A stretch of 12,556 nucleotides of DNA from Desulfuromonadaceae bacterium (GTDB taxonomy: Bacteria; Desulfobacterota; Desulfuromonadia; Desulfuromonadales; Geopsychrobacteraceae). Both the position numbers and the translations under genes were made by a program. Within the stretch, counting starts at the first letter, position 1. Each line of letters begins with the position of its first letter. The DNA lies in contig DAOWKG010000212.1 of NCBI GenBank assembly GCA_030639985.1, forward strand, positions 1 to 12,556, given 5' to 3'. Positions 5,158 through 12,556 of the stretch are shown here, piece by piece. The notes under the pieces were generated by a model. That model was given only the letters and a program-made list of their open reading frames with translations, did not search any database and was not told the origin of the DNA.

Positions 5158-6735
5158 CTAGATTGACAAGGAGTCACTATCCTCGACCGGAAATGAGATA
5201 GTAAATTTGGTTCCTTCTCCCTCCCTGCTATTAACCTCTACTCGACCGCCATGATTTTTTATTATCCCATACGAAACCGACAACCCCAAACCAAAACCTT
5301 TTTGGGCTTTAGTAGAGAAAAACGGGTCAAAAATCTTATCTAAATTTTCTGGACTGATCCCGGCACCGCTATCTTCAATAATAATCTCTACGACGTCACC
5401 ATCTTCTGCCAATCTCGTAATTATAGTCAGCAAACCACCATTAGGCATTGCCTGACCGGCATTGATAAACATATTAAAAAAGACCTGCTGGAGTTGGTCA
5501 GCATCAACTTCCAGCTCCGGCAACCCATCGCTACTGCGAAAATCAACCGCAATATCCTGGAAAATTGTCTGCTGCGTAACCAGTGCCAAAGTTAGCTCGA
5601 TAATCCGATTAATAGAATCAAGTTTTTTTGTGGGGATCGATTCCCGGGCAAATTCCAACAAACCCCGCACGATTTTGGCACACCTGCCGGTTTCGGAAAC
5701 AATCAAATCGAGGTTATCCTTAACCTGTTGCGGGATATCCGGGTTTTTTGAGGATAAAGAAGCAAACATCAAAATACCCGTGAGAGGATTATTAATTTCG
5801 TGGGCAACCCCAGCAACCAGCTCCCCCATTGATGCCAACTTTGCCGAACGTAATAGCTGACTCTGCATATCGGTCATTTCTGCCGTGCGTCTCTCGACTT
5901 TTTGCTCCAATGTGTTGCCCCACTCCTTCAGCTCTACTTGAGCCTGCGCCAGGTTATCGGCCATAGTATTAAATGAACGACCTAATTCACCAAGTTCATC
6001 ATTGGAGAGCGTTTTGACCCGGGCAGTCAAATCACCCCCGGAAAGAGATTGCGTCTGTTCCAGTAACCCCTGAATCGGGCTACAAATATATTTTCGGGTC
6101 AGGAAATAGTGACACAGAGACAAGACAATCAACATTATTGCCGTGGAGACGATAACATCGTTGTGGTGAGCATGGGCCAAATCGGCCATCTGCCCCTGGG
6201 AAATTACCAGGTCGAGAACGCCAATCTTTTTTTCATCGGCAGAATGGGCATGACAATCAGCGGTGTAACAGGTTGGTTCATTATAAATTCCCCGGGTAAT
6301 ACTCAAATACTGAGTACCCGAATCATCAGAAAAAATCCGGCTCCTTTTTTTTACCGGCACATCAACCAATACTTTCGATCCGGCTAAATGGCAGAAAGAA
6401 CAGCTCTCATCGGTTTCACTGAGAGCAGTGCCAATTTCATGCTTGTTCATCGAGAAACTTACAACGCCCTCCTTGCCCAGAATGCGGGCACGTTTAACCC
6501 TTGGAGTCCTGCCGATCTGCTCCATCATCAGCTGCAAATGGATCCGATCATCATTAAGCATTAAGTGGTGGGAGTCACGCAGGATCATCTCCGACAGGAC
6601 ATCGGCTTCTTGTAACGAATTTTCGGTAAATACTTTTTGTACTTTTTCGATATGTAAAATGGCGGAAGCAGACATGACAATAAGCAAAACAATACTTGAT
6701 ATTGCCGTATATCTAATTGCCAACCGGATACGCAT
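5158..6735 (-). CDS. Membrane sensor histidine kinase with c-type heme motifs in its periplasmic domain
   Basis: The kinase has 525 residues. Helix 1 is at about 9-29, the periplasmic domain at 30-193, helix 2 at about 194-212, HAMP at about 213-266, and a coiled coil at 265-300. HisKA has His312 in AGVAHEINNPL, and HATPase has the N box with Asn425, DSGAGI (455-460) and GFGLGL (480-485). The periplasmic part carries CSFCH (112-116) and CYTADCH (156-162), a CX2CH and a CX4CH motif. Both can bind heme c covalently when exported, and CX4CH is known from tetraheme cytochrome c3. The protein should therefore sense redox state or a heme ligand outside the membrane. AGGAGC six bases before the ATG supports the start. 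It converges on the NtrC-type regulator, whose receiver is its probable phosphorylation target. Kinase function is certain, heme binding likely, and the signal unknown. Confidence 0.93.
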   Translation of the reverse strand: MRIRLAIRYTAISSIVLLIVMSASAILHIEKVQKVFTENSLQEADVLSEMILRDSHHLMLNDDRIHLQLMMEQIGRTPRVKRARILGKEGVVSFSMNKHEIGTALSETDESCSFCHLAGSKVLVDVPVKKRSRIFSDDSGTQYLSITRGIYNEPTCYTADCHAHSADEKKIGVLDLVISQGQMADLAHAHHNDVIVSTAIMLIVLSLCHYFLTRKYICSPIQGLLEQTQSLSGGDLTARVKTLSNDELGELGRSFNTMADNLAQAQVELKEWGNTLEQKVERRTAEMTDMQSQLLRSAKLASMGELVAGVAHEINNPLTGILMFASLSSKNPDIPQQVKDNLDLIVSETGRCAKIVRGLLEFARESIPTKKLDSINRIIELTLALVTQQTIFQDIAVDFRSSDGLPELEVDADQLQQVFFNMFINAGQAMPNGGLLTIITRLAEDGDVVEIIIEDSGAGISPENLDKIFDPFFSTKAQKGFGLGLSVSYGIIKNHGGRVEVNSREGEGTKFTISFPVEDSDSLSI

Positions 6736-6777
6736 TTATTGCTCCTAATCGATGAATCATTCTGTAAATTTATCCTT

Positions 6778-6806
6778 ACAATACTGGAGTATCGCTATTA
6801 TTTGAA
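6778..6806 (-). promoter_or_regulatory. Weak sigma-70 type promoter for the sensor kinase gene
   Basis: On the minus strand TTCAAA (6806-6801), 17 bases and TATTGT (6783-6778) match four of six positions in each box. It would start transcription about 35 bases before the kinase ATG. No sigma-54 pattern with correct spacing is seen here. Confidence 0.3.
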
Positions 6807-6879
6807 CCTTTTTAAGGATGTTACCGAACAAATAACCTCAAATGAACTTAAAACCCGGCCACTGCCGCAGGTGTTCTGA

Positions 6880-6908
6880 TTGCCTTTTTTACCGTGCTGA
6901 AGTATAAA
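6880..6908 (+). promoter_or_regulatory. Sigma-70 type promoter of the ubiD-like/cysM pair
   Basis: TTGCCT (6880-6885), a 17-base spacer and TATAAA (6903-6908) precede the decarboxylase gene. Transcription would begin near 6915, about 73 bases before the ATG. Confidence 0.5.
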
Positions 6909-6987
6909 ACCTATTCTTCTGCCCTAGAAACCTTTCTCCGGGTAGATTTTATTAAGTCCGCTAACCTCCGAAATAAGGGTTTTTGCA

Positions 6988-8829
6988 ATGGGCTACAAAA
7001 CTCTCCGTCACGCTATTAATGATCTCGAAAGTAGCGGGCAACTTATCCGCATCGACCAACCTATCTCACAAAATCTTCTGGTTGGAGCGATCCACCGTCG
7101 GGTTTATCAACATCAGGGGCCAGCTCTACTCTTTACCAATCTTACCGATAGTCGTTTTCCTGCAGTTGCTAACCTTTTCGGGACGCTAGAGCGAACCAGA
7201 TATTTGTTCCGCGATACTTTGCAGCAAGTCGAAACGCTGGTCAAACTGAAACTTGACCCTAAAGCGTTGCTAAAAACACCATCAATGTTTCTGACCGCAC
7301 CACCAGCTGCCCTCCACTTACTACCAAAAAAAGTGAAAGCAGGGGCAATTTTACAGGGGCAAACGACCATTGGCGAGCTCCCCCAGATAAAAAGCTGGCC
7401 TAATGATGGCGGAGCATTTGTTACCTTGCCTCAGGTATATAGTGAAAGCAGTAAAAACCCGGGGATCCGCTCATCCAATCTGGGAATGTACCGGGTACAA
7501 TTATCGGGAAATAACTACTGCCAGGATCAAGAAATTGGTCTTCACTACCAGATTCATCGTGGTATCGGGGTACATCATCAGGAGGCACTGGAACTCGGAC
7601 AACCATTTAAGGTCAATATTTTTGTTGGTGGCCCACCTAGCTTGTCAGTTGCTGCGGTAATGCCCCTCCCCGAAGGGATGCCGGAACTGGCATTTGCCGG
7701 TCTTCTCGGTGGACACCGGATACCGATGGTACAATCTGCCGACTTTTTGCCGATGCCAGCAGAAGCCGATTTTGTTATCTGCGGAACTATCGATCCCCAG
7801 CAGCAAAAACCGGAAGGACCGTTTGGCGATCATCTTGGTTATTACAGTCTGGCACACGATTTTCCGCTTATCAAAGTTGACCGGGTCTATCATCGTCCCG
7901 ATGCCATCTGGCCATTTACTACCGTAGGTCGCCCACCTCAGGAAGATACCAGTTTCGGCAATTTTATCCACGAGCTGACCGGAGCACTGATCCCTGAAGT
8001 TCTCCCCGGCATAAAAGCGGTTCATGCCGTTGATGCCGCCGGAGTTCATCCTCTTCTTCTTGCTATCGGCAGTGAACGCTATACCCCATACGATAAGCTG
8101 GAACGACCACAAGAGCTGCTGACTCAAGCCAATGCAGTTCTGGGACAAGGGCAGCTATCGCTGGCAAAATATTTATTAATTGCCGCCGAAAATGATAACC
8201 CCCAACTAGATATTCATAATATTCCCGAGTTTTTTAACCATCTATTGGAACGGGTCGACTGGCAGCGAGACCTCCATTTTCAGACCGCAACCACAATGGA
8301 CACCCTCGACTATTCTGGTCACGGCTTAAATCAGGGATCAAAAGTTGTTATTGCTGCAGTTGGAGAAAAACGCCGGAAGCTACCAACCACCATCCCTGAA
8401 AACCTTACCCTGCCACGCGGTTTTAAAAAACCGGCTCTTGCCATCCCCGGAGTTCTGCTGGTAGAAGGGCCCTCATGTAGCGATTATCGTCCGGGAGCAG
8501 ATCTCAACCTGCTGCGGTTCGGTAAAAAATTCAGCACAGATGATCCAATCAATAATTTCCCTCTGATTTTGATTGTTGATGACAGTGAATTCTGTGCCAC
8601 ACAGTTAAACAACTGGCTCTGGGTTTGCTTTACCCGCTCCAACCCGGCAGCCGACATTTACGGCATCGGTAGCTTCTCAAAAGCCAAACACTGGGGGTGT
8701 AGCGGTGCTCTAATTATTGATGCCCGCAGCAAACCTCACCATGCCCCGGCACTAATTGATGATCCAGAAATCGAAAAACAAGTAGACCAATTAGCTGTCA
8801 ACGGTGGCCCGCTAGAGGGGATTATTTAA
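6988..8829 (+). CDS. UbiD-family prenylated-flavin decarboxylase, long form
   Basis: The 613-residue protein is about 120 longer than Escherichia coli UbiD. The N-terminal part keeps the family's opening (LRHAINDLESSGQLIRID, then GPALLF and NLFGT at 61-65). The catalytic region has SNLGMYRVQL (163-172) and EGPFGDHLGYYS (276-287), where Glu276 and Asp281 match the catalytic Glu and metal-site acid of UbiD enzymes. The extra length lies mainly in the last 130-150 residues, after GSKVVIAAVG. UbiD enzymes need prenyl-FMN made by UbiX, which is not in the window, and remove a carboxyl group from aromatic or unsaturated acids. In a menaquinone user the substrate could be a quinone precursor, but this is not decided by sequence. 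AAGGG eight bases before the ATG supports the start. The gene ends 17 bases before cysM, so they are probably co-transcribed. Confidence 0.9.
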   Translation: MGYKTLRHAINDLESSGQLIRIDQPISQNLLVGAIHRRVYQHQGPALLFTNLTDSRFPAVANLFGTLERTRYLFRDTLQQVETLVKLKLDPKALLKTPSMFLTAPPAALHLLPKKVKAGAILQGQTTIGELPQIKSWPNDGGAFVTLPQVYSESSKNPGIRSSNLGMYRVQLSGNNYCQDQEIGLHYQIHRGIGVHHQEALELGQPFKVNIFVGGPPSLSVAAVMPLPEGMPELAFAGLLGGHRIPMVQSADFLPMPAEADFVICGTIDPQQQKPEGPFGDHLGYYSLAHDFPLIKVDRVYHRPDAIWPFTTVGRPPQEDTSFGNFIHELTGALIPEVLPGIKAVHAVDAAGVHPLLLAIGSERYTPYDKLERPQELLTQANAVLGQGQLSLAKYLLIAAENDNPQLDIHNIPEFFNHLLERVDWQRDLHFQTATTMDTLDYSGHGLNQGSKVVIAAVGEKRRKLPTTIPENLTLPRGFKKPALAIPGVLLVEGPSCSDYRPGADLNLLRFGKKFSTDDPINNFPLILIVDDSEFCATQLNNWLWVCFTRSNPAADIYGIGSFSKAKHWGCSGALIIDARSKPHHAPALIDDPEIEKQVDQLAVNGGPLEGII

Positions 8830-8846
8830 ACTATGGAGTCTCGCAA

Positions 8847-9788
8847 ATGATAAATTCGGCAACCGACAAACACACCGTCTCCCCACTTATAGGTGCCATC
8901 GGTAACACCCCGCTGATCGATATATCGGTGTTGACCGGCAATCCAAACATCCGGTTGCTGGCAAAACTGGAAGGGAGCAACCCGGGAGGCTCGGTCAAAG
9001 ATCGACCGGCACTCTATATGATCAACAAAGCGGAAGAAAGTGGTGAGCTGACTCCCGATAAAATCATCCTTGAACCTACCTCAGGCAATACCGGAATTGC
9101 CATTGCCATGATCGGTGCGGCAAAAGGCTATCGAGTTAAACTGGTGATGCCTGGCTGTGTCAGTACTGAGCGACGAGGGATTCTTGAAGCCTATGGTGCC
9201 GAAACCGTACTTTCTCCTGGCTGTCAGATGACCGATGGTGCCATCAATCTGGCACACAAAATACTCGCCAATGATCCAGATCGCTACTTCATGCCTAACC
9301 AATATAGCAATCCCAATAATCCCCTGTCGCACTACGAAACCACTGCCCCGGAGATTATGCGACAAACTGCCGGGCAAATTGATTACTTCGTCGCCGGAAT
9401 GGGTACCTCCGGTACCTTAATGGGAATCAGCAGATACTTTAGCGAGCACGCACCACAAGTTAAAGTGATTGGGGTTGAACCTGGTCTCGGACACAAAATC
9501 CAGGGACTTAAAAATATGTTCGAAGCAATTGTTCCGCAAATCTATAATCCACAGATGCTGGCCGAAAAGTTATTGGTTGAAGATGATGAGGCTTATGATA
9601 TGAGTCGTAAATTGGCACTCGAACTGGGATTATTTGTCGGCATGTCTAGTGGTGCAGCTGTGGTTGGTGCCTTGCGGATAGCAGAAAAAATTTCTGGCGG
9701 TACTATCGTGACCCTGTTGCCAGATCGGGGCGATCGCTACCTAAGTACCAACCTGTTTCGCTCCCAATGTGCCGAATGTCCACCCTAG
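8847..9788 (+). CDS. cysM: PLP-dependent cysteine synthase, CysM type
   Basis: The enzyme has 313 residues with all landmarks of the O-acetylserine sulfhydrylase fold. PLP-binding Lys51 is in GGSVKDRPA, the substrate loop is TSGN at 78-81, the phosphate-binding loop is GTSGT at 186-190, and SSGA is at 267-270. It makes cysteine from O-acetylserine (or a close relative) and sulfide, thiosulfate or another sulfur donor, in the cytoplasm. The segment MPGCVSTERRGILEAYGAE is nearer the CysM than the CysK wording, but the sulfur donor cannot be read from sequence. The end CAECPP adds two cysteines not typical of the core. GGAG about nine bases before the ATG, and the short gap after the decarboxylase gene, indicate translation from a shared transcript. 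Cystathionine beta-synthase-like activity is the main alternative. Confidence 0.88.
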   Translation: MINSATDKHTVSPLIGAIGNTPLIDISVLTGNPNIRLLAKLEGSNPGGSVKDRPALYMINKAEESGELTPDKIILEPTSGNTGIAIAMIGAAKGYRVKLVMPGCVSTERRGILEAYGAETVLSPGCQMTDGAINLAHKILANDPDRYFMPNQYSNPNNPLSHYETTAPEIMRQTAGQIDYFVAGMGTSGTLMGISRYFSEHAPQVKVIGVEPGLGHKIQGLKNMFEAIVPQIYNPQMLAEKLLVEDDEAYDMSRKLALELGLFVGMSSGAAVVGALRIAEKISGGTIVTLLPDRGDRYLSTNLFRSQCAECPP

Positions 9789-9795
9789 AGACAAC

Positions 9796-9846
9796 GTGAG
9801 GAGTGAGGTGTGAGACGCAATCATCACCTTACGCCTTACCCCTCAC
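9796..9846 (+). terminator. Long imperfect hairpin after cysM
   Basis: The arms 9796-9814 (GTGAGGAGTGAGGTGTGAG) and 9828-9846 (CTTACGCCTTACCCCTCAC) form a 19-pair stem around a 13-base loop. Fifteen pairs are Watson-Crick, three are G-U in the plus-strand RNA, and one is A-C. It sits eight bases after the cysM stop and before the convergent transporter gene. There is no T run, so it may stabilise the 3' end or terminate weakly. Confidence 0.5.
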
Positions 9847-9860
9847 TATTCATTCAGCCA

Positions 9861-10298
9861 CTACCGCCGGCAAATAAGAACAACCCCTGCCAGCAGAAGT
9901 GCCACCCCCAGAACTCGTTTAAAATCGATCGGAATCCCCCGCATCCCAAACAAACCATAGTGATCCATCACCATCCCGGCAAGTAATTGCGACACGATGG
10001 TTAGAGCCAATACCGCCGTTGTGCCGATCCTGGGCACCCCGACAATAGTCATCGTCACAAAAAATGCCCCGAAAAGTCCGCCGGTTAACTGCCACCAATC
10101 AGCTCCCGAGGCACGACGGAAACTCCCTTGCCCACTAGTCAATGAGAGGATCAGTAATACCAACGTACCAATGGCAAAAGAGATCGTCGCTGCCTGTAAA
10201 TAACCGGTTTTATCCGCCAGCCTGGCGTTCAGCGATGGTTGTATCGCAACGGCAGCACCGGCAATAACCATAAGAATAATAAGAACCAAATTTGACAT
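9861..10298 (-). CDS. Small membrane transporter of the YdcZ (DUF606) type, drug/metabolite transporter superfamily
   Basis: The 145-residue protein is made almost entirely of five hydrophobic helices (about 4-22, 36-55, 70-88, 92-110 and 126-143). It opens MSNLVLIILMVIAGAAVAIQPSLNARLA, and the PSxNA after the first helix is typical of the YdcZ group; VGVPRIGTTAVLALTIVSQL in the middle is also family-like. Such half-size proteins work as pairs or dimers and are thought to export or import small molecules, with the substrate unknown. The start has only a weak GGAA before it. The gene follows the SprT-like gene by 29 bases in the same direction, so the two may share a transcript although their roles seem unrelated. 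Confidence 0.85.
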   Translation of the reverse strand: MSNLVLIILMVIAGAAVAIQPSLNARLADKTGYLQAATISFAIGTLVLLILSLTSGQGSFRRASGADWWQLTGGLFGAFFVTMTIVGVPRIGTTAVLALTIVSQLLAGMVMDHYGLFGMRGIPIDFKRVLGVALLLAGVVLICRR

Positions 10299-10327
10299 TT
10301 TATTCCGACTTTCGACTGCTAACCAAC

Positions 10328-10843
10328 TTACACCCGTTCAATTTTGCCACCGCAGTTACTGTGGGTGTAAACCCGATTGCGATTCAGACACCTTACCCGG
10401 TTAATTTCAATCCCACATTTCACACATTTGCCAACCAGCTTCAGCCGTTTTTGATGAAGTTGCCTGATGGCGTTACTTTCACCGCAGCGTTGGCTCGAAA
10501 TTCCAAGTCCTTCGGCCCATATTTTCCAAGCCACCCCATGCGCAAGGCGATAAGAGCGCTGCCCAGCTTTGCGACTTAAATGGTCACAGGCATGGGCGAC
10601 TTCATGGAGGAAGGTTTGTTTCAAATTATCGTGCTCTTGAGCTAACTGCAGTCGAATACATACCGGTTCCCCACCCATGGAAACGTATGCACCCAATCTG
10701 CGGGTTGACCAACTGCTCTTAATCGGAATGTTGCCGATTTTTTCAAGGAACTCGGCAACAGTAATATCAGCCAGTAGATTTTCTACTGCAATCTCAATTT
10801 GTCGCCATAAATAAAACTGTTCGGCAATTTGTTTTACCGTCAT
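10328..10843 (-). CDS. SprT-like zinc metallopeptidase-domain protein
   Basis: The 171-residue protein has the SprT layout. A helical N-terminus with the conserved SSWSTRRLGAY leads to the zinc motif HEVAHACDH (HExxH at 80-84), then HGVAWKIWAEGLG with the third histidine. A C-terminal zinc ribbon begins CVKCG (139-143) and ends HSNCGGKIERV. In the ribbon the third ligand position, usually Cys, is His (YTHSNCGG). The domain is shared with eukaryotic Spartan, which cuts DNA-protein crosslinks; the role of bacterial SprT is not well defined. AGGG precedes the ATG at a reasonable distance. It heads a short minus-strand unit with the YdcZ-type gene. Confidence 0.85.
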   Translation of the reverse strand: MTVKQIAEQFYLWRQIEIAVENLLADITVAEFLEKIGNIPIKSSWSTRRLGAYVSMGGEPVCIRLQLAQEHDNLKQTFLHEVAHACDHLSRKAGQRSYRLAHGVAWKIWAEGLGISSQRCGESNAIRQLHQKRLKLVGKCVKCGIEINRVRCLNRNRVYTHSNCGGKIERV

Positions 10844-10994
10844 AAATGACCCTGGGTTTGATCTATTTAAAGGTTAATTCAATTCTACAAATGGCTACTT
10901 GTTCTATAGCATATGCTTGATGAATAACTGATAAACTTTGCGCTACGGCCAATATCCGGTACCGTTCTCTGCAGTTATCTGTAATTATAAATAT

Positions 10995-11936
10995 ATGCTT
11001 ACAGTGAAACCAATAGAACATGAACTCCTGGAGTGGGTTCCTATCCCACCCGATCTGAAAGACGGGTTAGCGGAGCAAGCCATCCCGAAACGACAACTGA
11101 AAACCTGGATGCTAGTGCTTCAATCCCGGCAAATCCCATATCGTAGTGAAAAGGTCGGTTCCAAATATCAGCTGTTAGTTCCGGTAAATCAATATCATGG
11201 TGCTTGTAAGGAACTACAACAATATGAGCGGGAAAACCATAATTGGCCACCCCCATTGCCACCAGAACGAAAATTACATCAAAATACGGTATTAACCATC
11301 TGGATATTAGTCTTCTTGGCAATTTTCCACAATATTACTCAGCAACAATTTAACCCCTTTGGTGTTCACCACACCGATTGGCTGGGAATTGGTAATGCCC
11401 ATGCAGATAAAATTTTGCGTGGAGAATGGTGGCGACTGATTACTGCGCTAACATTGCATTCCGATATCCTTCACCTGGCCAGCAACATCGCCCTCGGGGG
11501 GCTTTTTATGGTGCGCCTCAGCCACATATTGGGTTCCGGGTATGCTTGGTTTTTGGTTCTTTGCTCCGGAGCTATCGGCAACCTGCTGAATGCTTTGGTA
11601 CAATCGCCTGATCACCGCGCCATCGGTGCCTCCACGGCAGTTTTTGGCGCTGTCGCTCTCCTTGGCACCATCAATATGCGCCATTTTCGTAGTAGCCGAC
11701 ACCGCCACTGGTTATCATCTCTTGCGGCGGCGCTGGGATTACTGGCACTGCTTGGAGCCAGCGGCGAAAATACCGACATCGGTGCCCATTTATTTGGTTT
11801 TTTGGTGGGGATCGGACTGGGATTAGCAGCGGCTCGTTTCACCTCTAACGATTCAGGTACTGCCCTAAGAATAAACCGGGGCTTAGCTTTTCTTGCCGTG
11901 ACTCTGGTTATAGCCGCCTGGTGGTATGCTTACTGA
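10995..11936 (+). CDS. Rhomboid-family intramembrane serine protease with an N-terminal cytoplasmic domain
   Basis: Taken from the ATG at 10995 the protein has 313 residues. Residues 1-92 are a soluble domain (LEWVPIPPDLKDGL at the start, PPPLPPER at the end), followed by a membrane core of six or seven helices from about 97. Rhomboid landmarks are all present: HLASN (160-164, oxyanion Asn164), GASTAVFG with catalytic Ser213, and GAHLFGFLVG with catalytic His265. It should cut membrane proteins inside the bilayer; the target is unknown. The start is not settled. Neither this ATG nor a TTG at 10938 has a good ribosome binding site, and I prefer the ATG because the extra 19 residues look non-conserved and untypical. 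It converges on the DksA-like gene with only 18 bases between stops. Confidence 0.87.
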   Translation: MLTVKPIEHELLEWVPIPPDLKDGLAEQAIPKRQLKTWMLVLQSRQIPYRSEKVGSKYQLLVPVNQYHGACKELQQYERENHNWPPPLPPERKLHQNTVLTIWILVFLAIFHNITQQQFNPFGVHHTDWLGIGNAHADKILRGEWWRLITALTLHSDILHLASNIALGGLFMVRLSHILGSGYAWFLVLCSGAIGNLLNALVQSPDHRAIGASTAVFGAVALLGTINMRHFRSSRHRHWLSSLAAALGLLALLGASGENTDIGAHLFGFLVGIGLGLAAARFTSNDSGTALRINRGLAFLAVTLVIAAWWYAY

Positions 11937-11954
11937 TGAGATTCAGCCGTACCA

Positions 11955-12314
11955 TTAGCGCTTTTTTTCAAACTGTTGCTGACAATCAAAACAAAAGGGT
12001 GACTCTGGTCTGACCTTGAGGCGGGGATAACCGATGGGTTCTTCACAGCGACGACATTCACCATACCGTTCCTGCCGAATCGCCTGTAATGCCGTGGCAA
12101 TCAAGGTCAACCGCTGCTGCTGACCAGCACGGGTAGCTTTTGCCATTGCCTGTTGCTGTAAGGCAGCCACACGGGACAACCTTCCAATCGGAGTATCAAG
12201 TTCTACCGGCTGACTGCTTGCTGACGAATCAGCCAGCAAGCAGTTTAGTTCTTCTCGAAGGACCATTAACTGATCATGAAGTTGGCACACTTGCGCGGCG
12301 GTCAAATCTGCCAT
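11955..12314 (-). CDS. DksA/TraR-family zinc-finger protein
   Basis: This 119-residue protein has a helical hairpin (about 5-80) and a C4 zinc finger, Cys87-x2-Cys90 and Cys108-x2-Cys111, followed by a basic KKR end. The segment VELDTPIGRLSR (38-48) at the hairpin tip is typical of TraR/DksA relatives. Such proteins can enter the secondary channel of RNA polymerase and alter initiation, but not all do. Here the tip has Asp40, while the second acidic residue usual in relatives (in MDALQ) reads Val-Ala-Ala (49-51). The ATG at 12314 overlaps the TGA of the gene before it (TGATG), so its translation is probably coupled and it needs no strong site of its own. It is shorter than true DksA, so I would not give it that name. 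Confidence 0.88.
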   Translation of the reverse strand: MADLTAAQVCQLHDQLMVLREELNCLLADSSASSQPVELDTPIGRLSRVAALQQQAMAKATRAGQQQRLTLIATALQAIRQERYGECRRCEEPIGYPRLKVRPESPFCFDCQQQFEKKR

Positions 12315-12556
12315 CAAGGGGTGCGCTGCCGCACCAGTTTTGATATCGCCTTAAAACCATCGGTGCCTGCTACTTTGACCAGCTGAAACAACGCCATTTC
12401 GGTGGTAGTAATAACCGCGCCAGCTCGAGCAGCAGTACTGACAGCATTGTCGTAGTCACTCATAAAACGGGAGCTGATCGCATCTTTAACCAGATGGACG
12501 ATGTAACCACGATCCAACAGATCGATAACTGTCTGGAACACACATACGTGGCTCTC
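12314..12556 (-). CDS. Isochorismatase-family cysteine hydrolase (5' part beyond window)
   Basis: The last 80 residues are visible. The fragment opens ESHVCVFQTVIDLLDRGY, which is the family signature around the catalytic cysteine (ESHVCV, fifth residue seen). It continues with VHLVKDAISSR and a helical end. The family includes isochorismatase, nicotinamidase and other amide hydrolases, and the substrate cannot be told from this part. The catalytic Asp and Lys would lie beyond the right edge. Its stop overlaps the start of the DksA/TraR-like gene, so the two are made from one transcript. Confidence 0.85.
   Translation of the reverse strand, partial: ESHVCVFQTVIDLLDRGYIVHLVKDAISSRFMSDYDNAVSTAARAGAVITTTEMALFQLVKVAGTDGFKAISKLVRQRTP

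Noticed and set aside
7645..8148. A 167-codon minus-strand open frame inside the decarboxylase gene.
   Set aside because: It is antisense to the conserved catalytic region of the UbiD-family gene and shows no family feature.
1..12556. Mobile elements, CRISPR arrays, and tRNA or rRNA genes.
   Set aside because: I saw no transposase or integrase coding sequence, no regularly spaced repeats, and no cloverleaf-like or rRNA-like sequence. The gene content looks like stable chromosome.

Overview
The window looks like chromosome from an anaerobic, respiring deltaproteobacterium of the Desulfuromonadales/Geobacter type. The grounds are a multiheme c-type cytochrome next to a Tat-exported 16-cysteine iron-sulfur protein, a sensor kinase with c-type heme motifs, an NtrC-type activator, a long-form UbiD decarboxylase and AT-rich intergenic DNA. 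This assignment is from gene content and family knowledge, not from a search.

Left part (1-3168, minus strand): an operon reading right to left encodes an 81-residue one-helix membrane protein, a 52-residue membrane peptide resembling HmcD, a five-heme cytochrome c and a four-cluster ferredoxin-like subunit that runs off the left edge. The set has the composition of a menaquinol:cytochrome oxidoreductase of the Geobacter Cbc4 (CbcSTU) / Hmc type. The expected NrfD-like membrane subunit would lie beyond the edge. Upstream, a second minus-strand operon (3168 to 2240, closed by a clear terminator) encodes another one-helix protein and a fusion. In the fusion a degenerate receiver domain is joined to a near copy of the 81-residue protein.

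Middle (3557-6735): an NtrC-family sigma-54 activator (plus strand) and a membrane histidine kinase (minus strand) converge tail to tail. The kinase's periplasmic domain carries CSFCH and a CX4CH motif, so it probably binds c-type heme. The oxidoreductase operon is preceded by a good sigma-54 promoter match and the small-protein operon by a weaker one. Both have imperfect dyads with TGTATA-like half-sites about 95-110 bases further upstream. The simplest model is a heme/redox-sensing two-component system that switches on the quinol oxidoreductase and its small membrane partners.

Right part (6880-12556): a plus-strand ubiD-like/cysM pair with its own promoter; a minus-strand pair (SprT-like protein, then a YdcZ-type five-helix transporter); a plus-strand rhomboid protease with an extra N-terminal cytoplasmic domain; and a minus-strand isochorismatase-family hydrolase (cut by the right edge) overlapping a DksA/TraR-like zinc-finger protein. 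These look like ordinary chromosomal genes. I found no tRNA, rRNA, CRISPR array, insertion sequence or phage gene.
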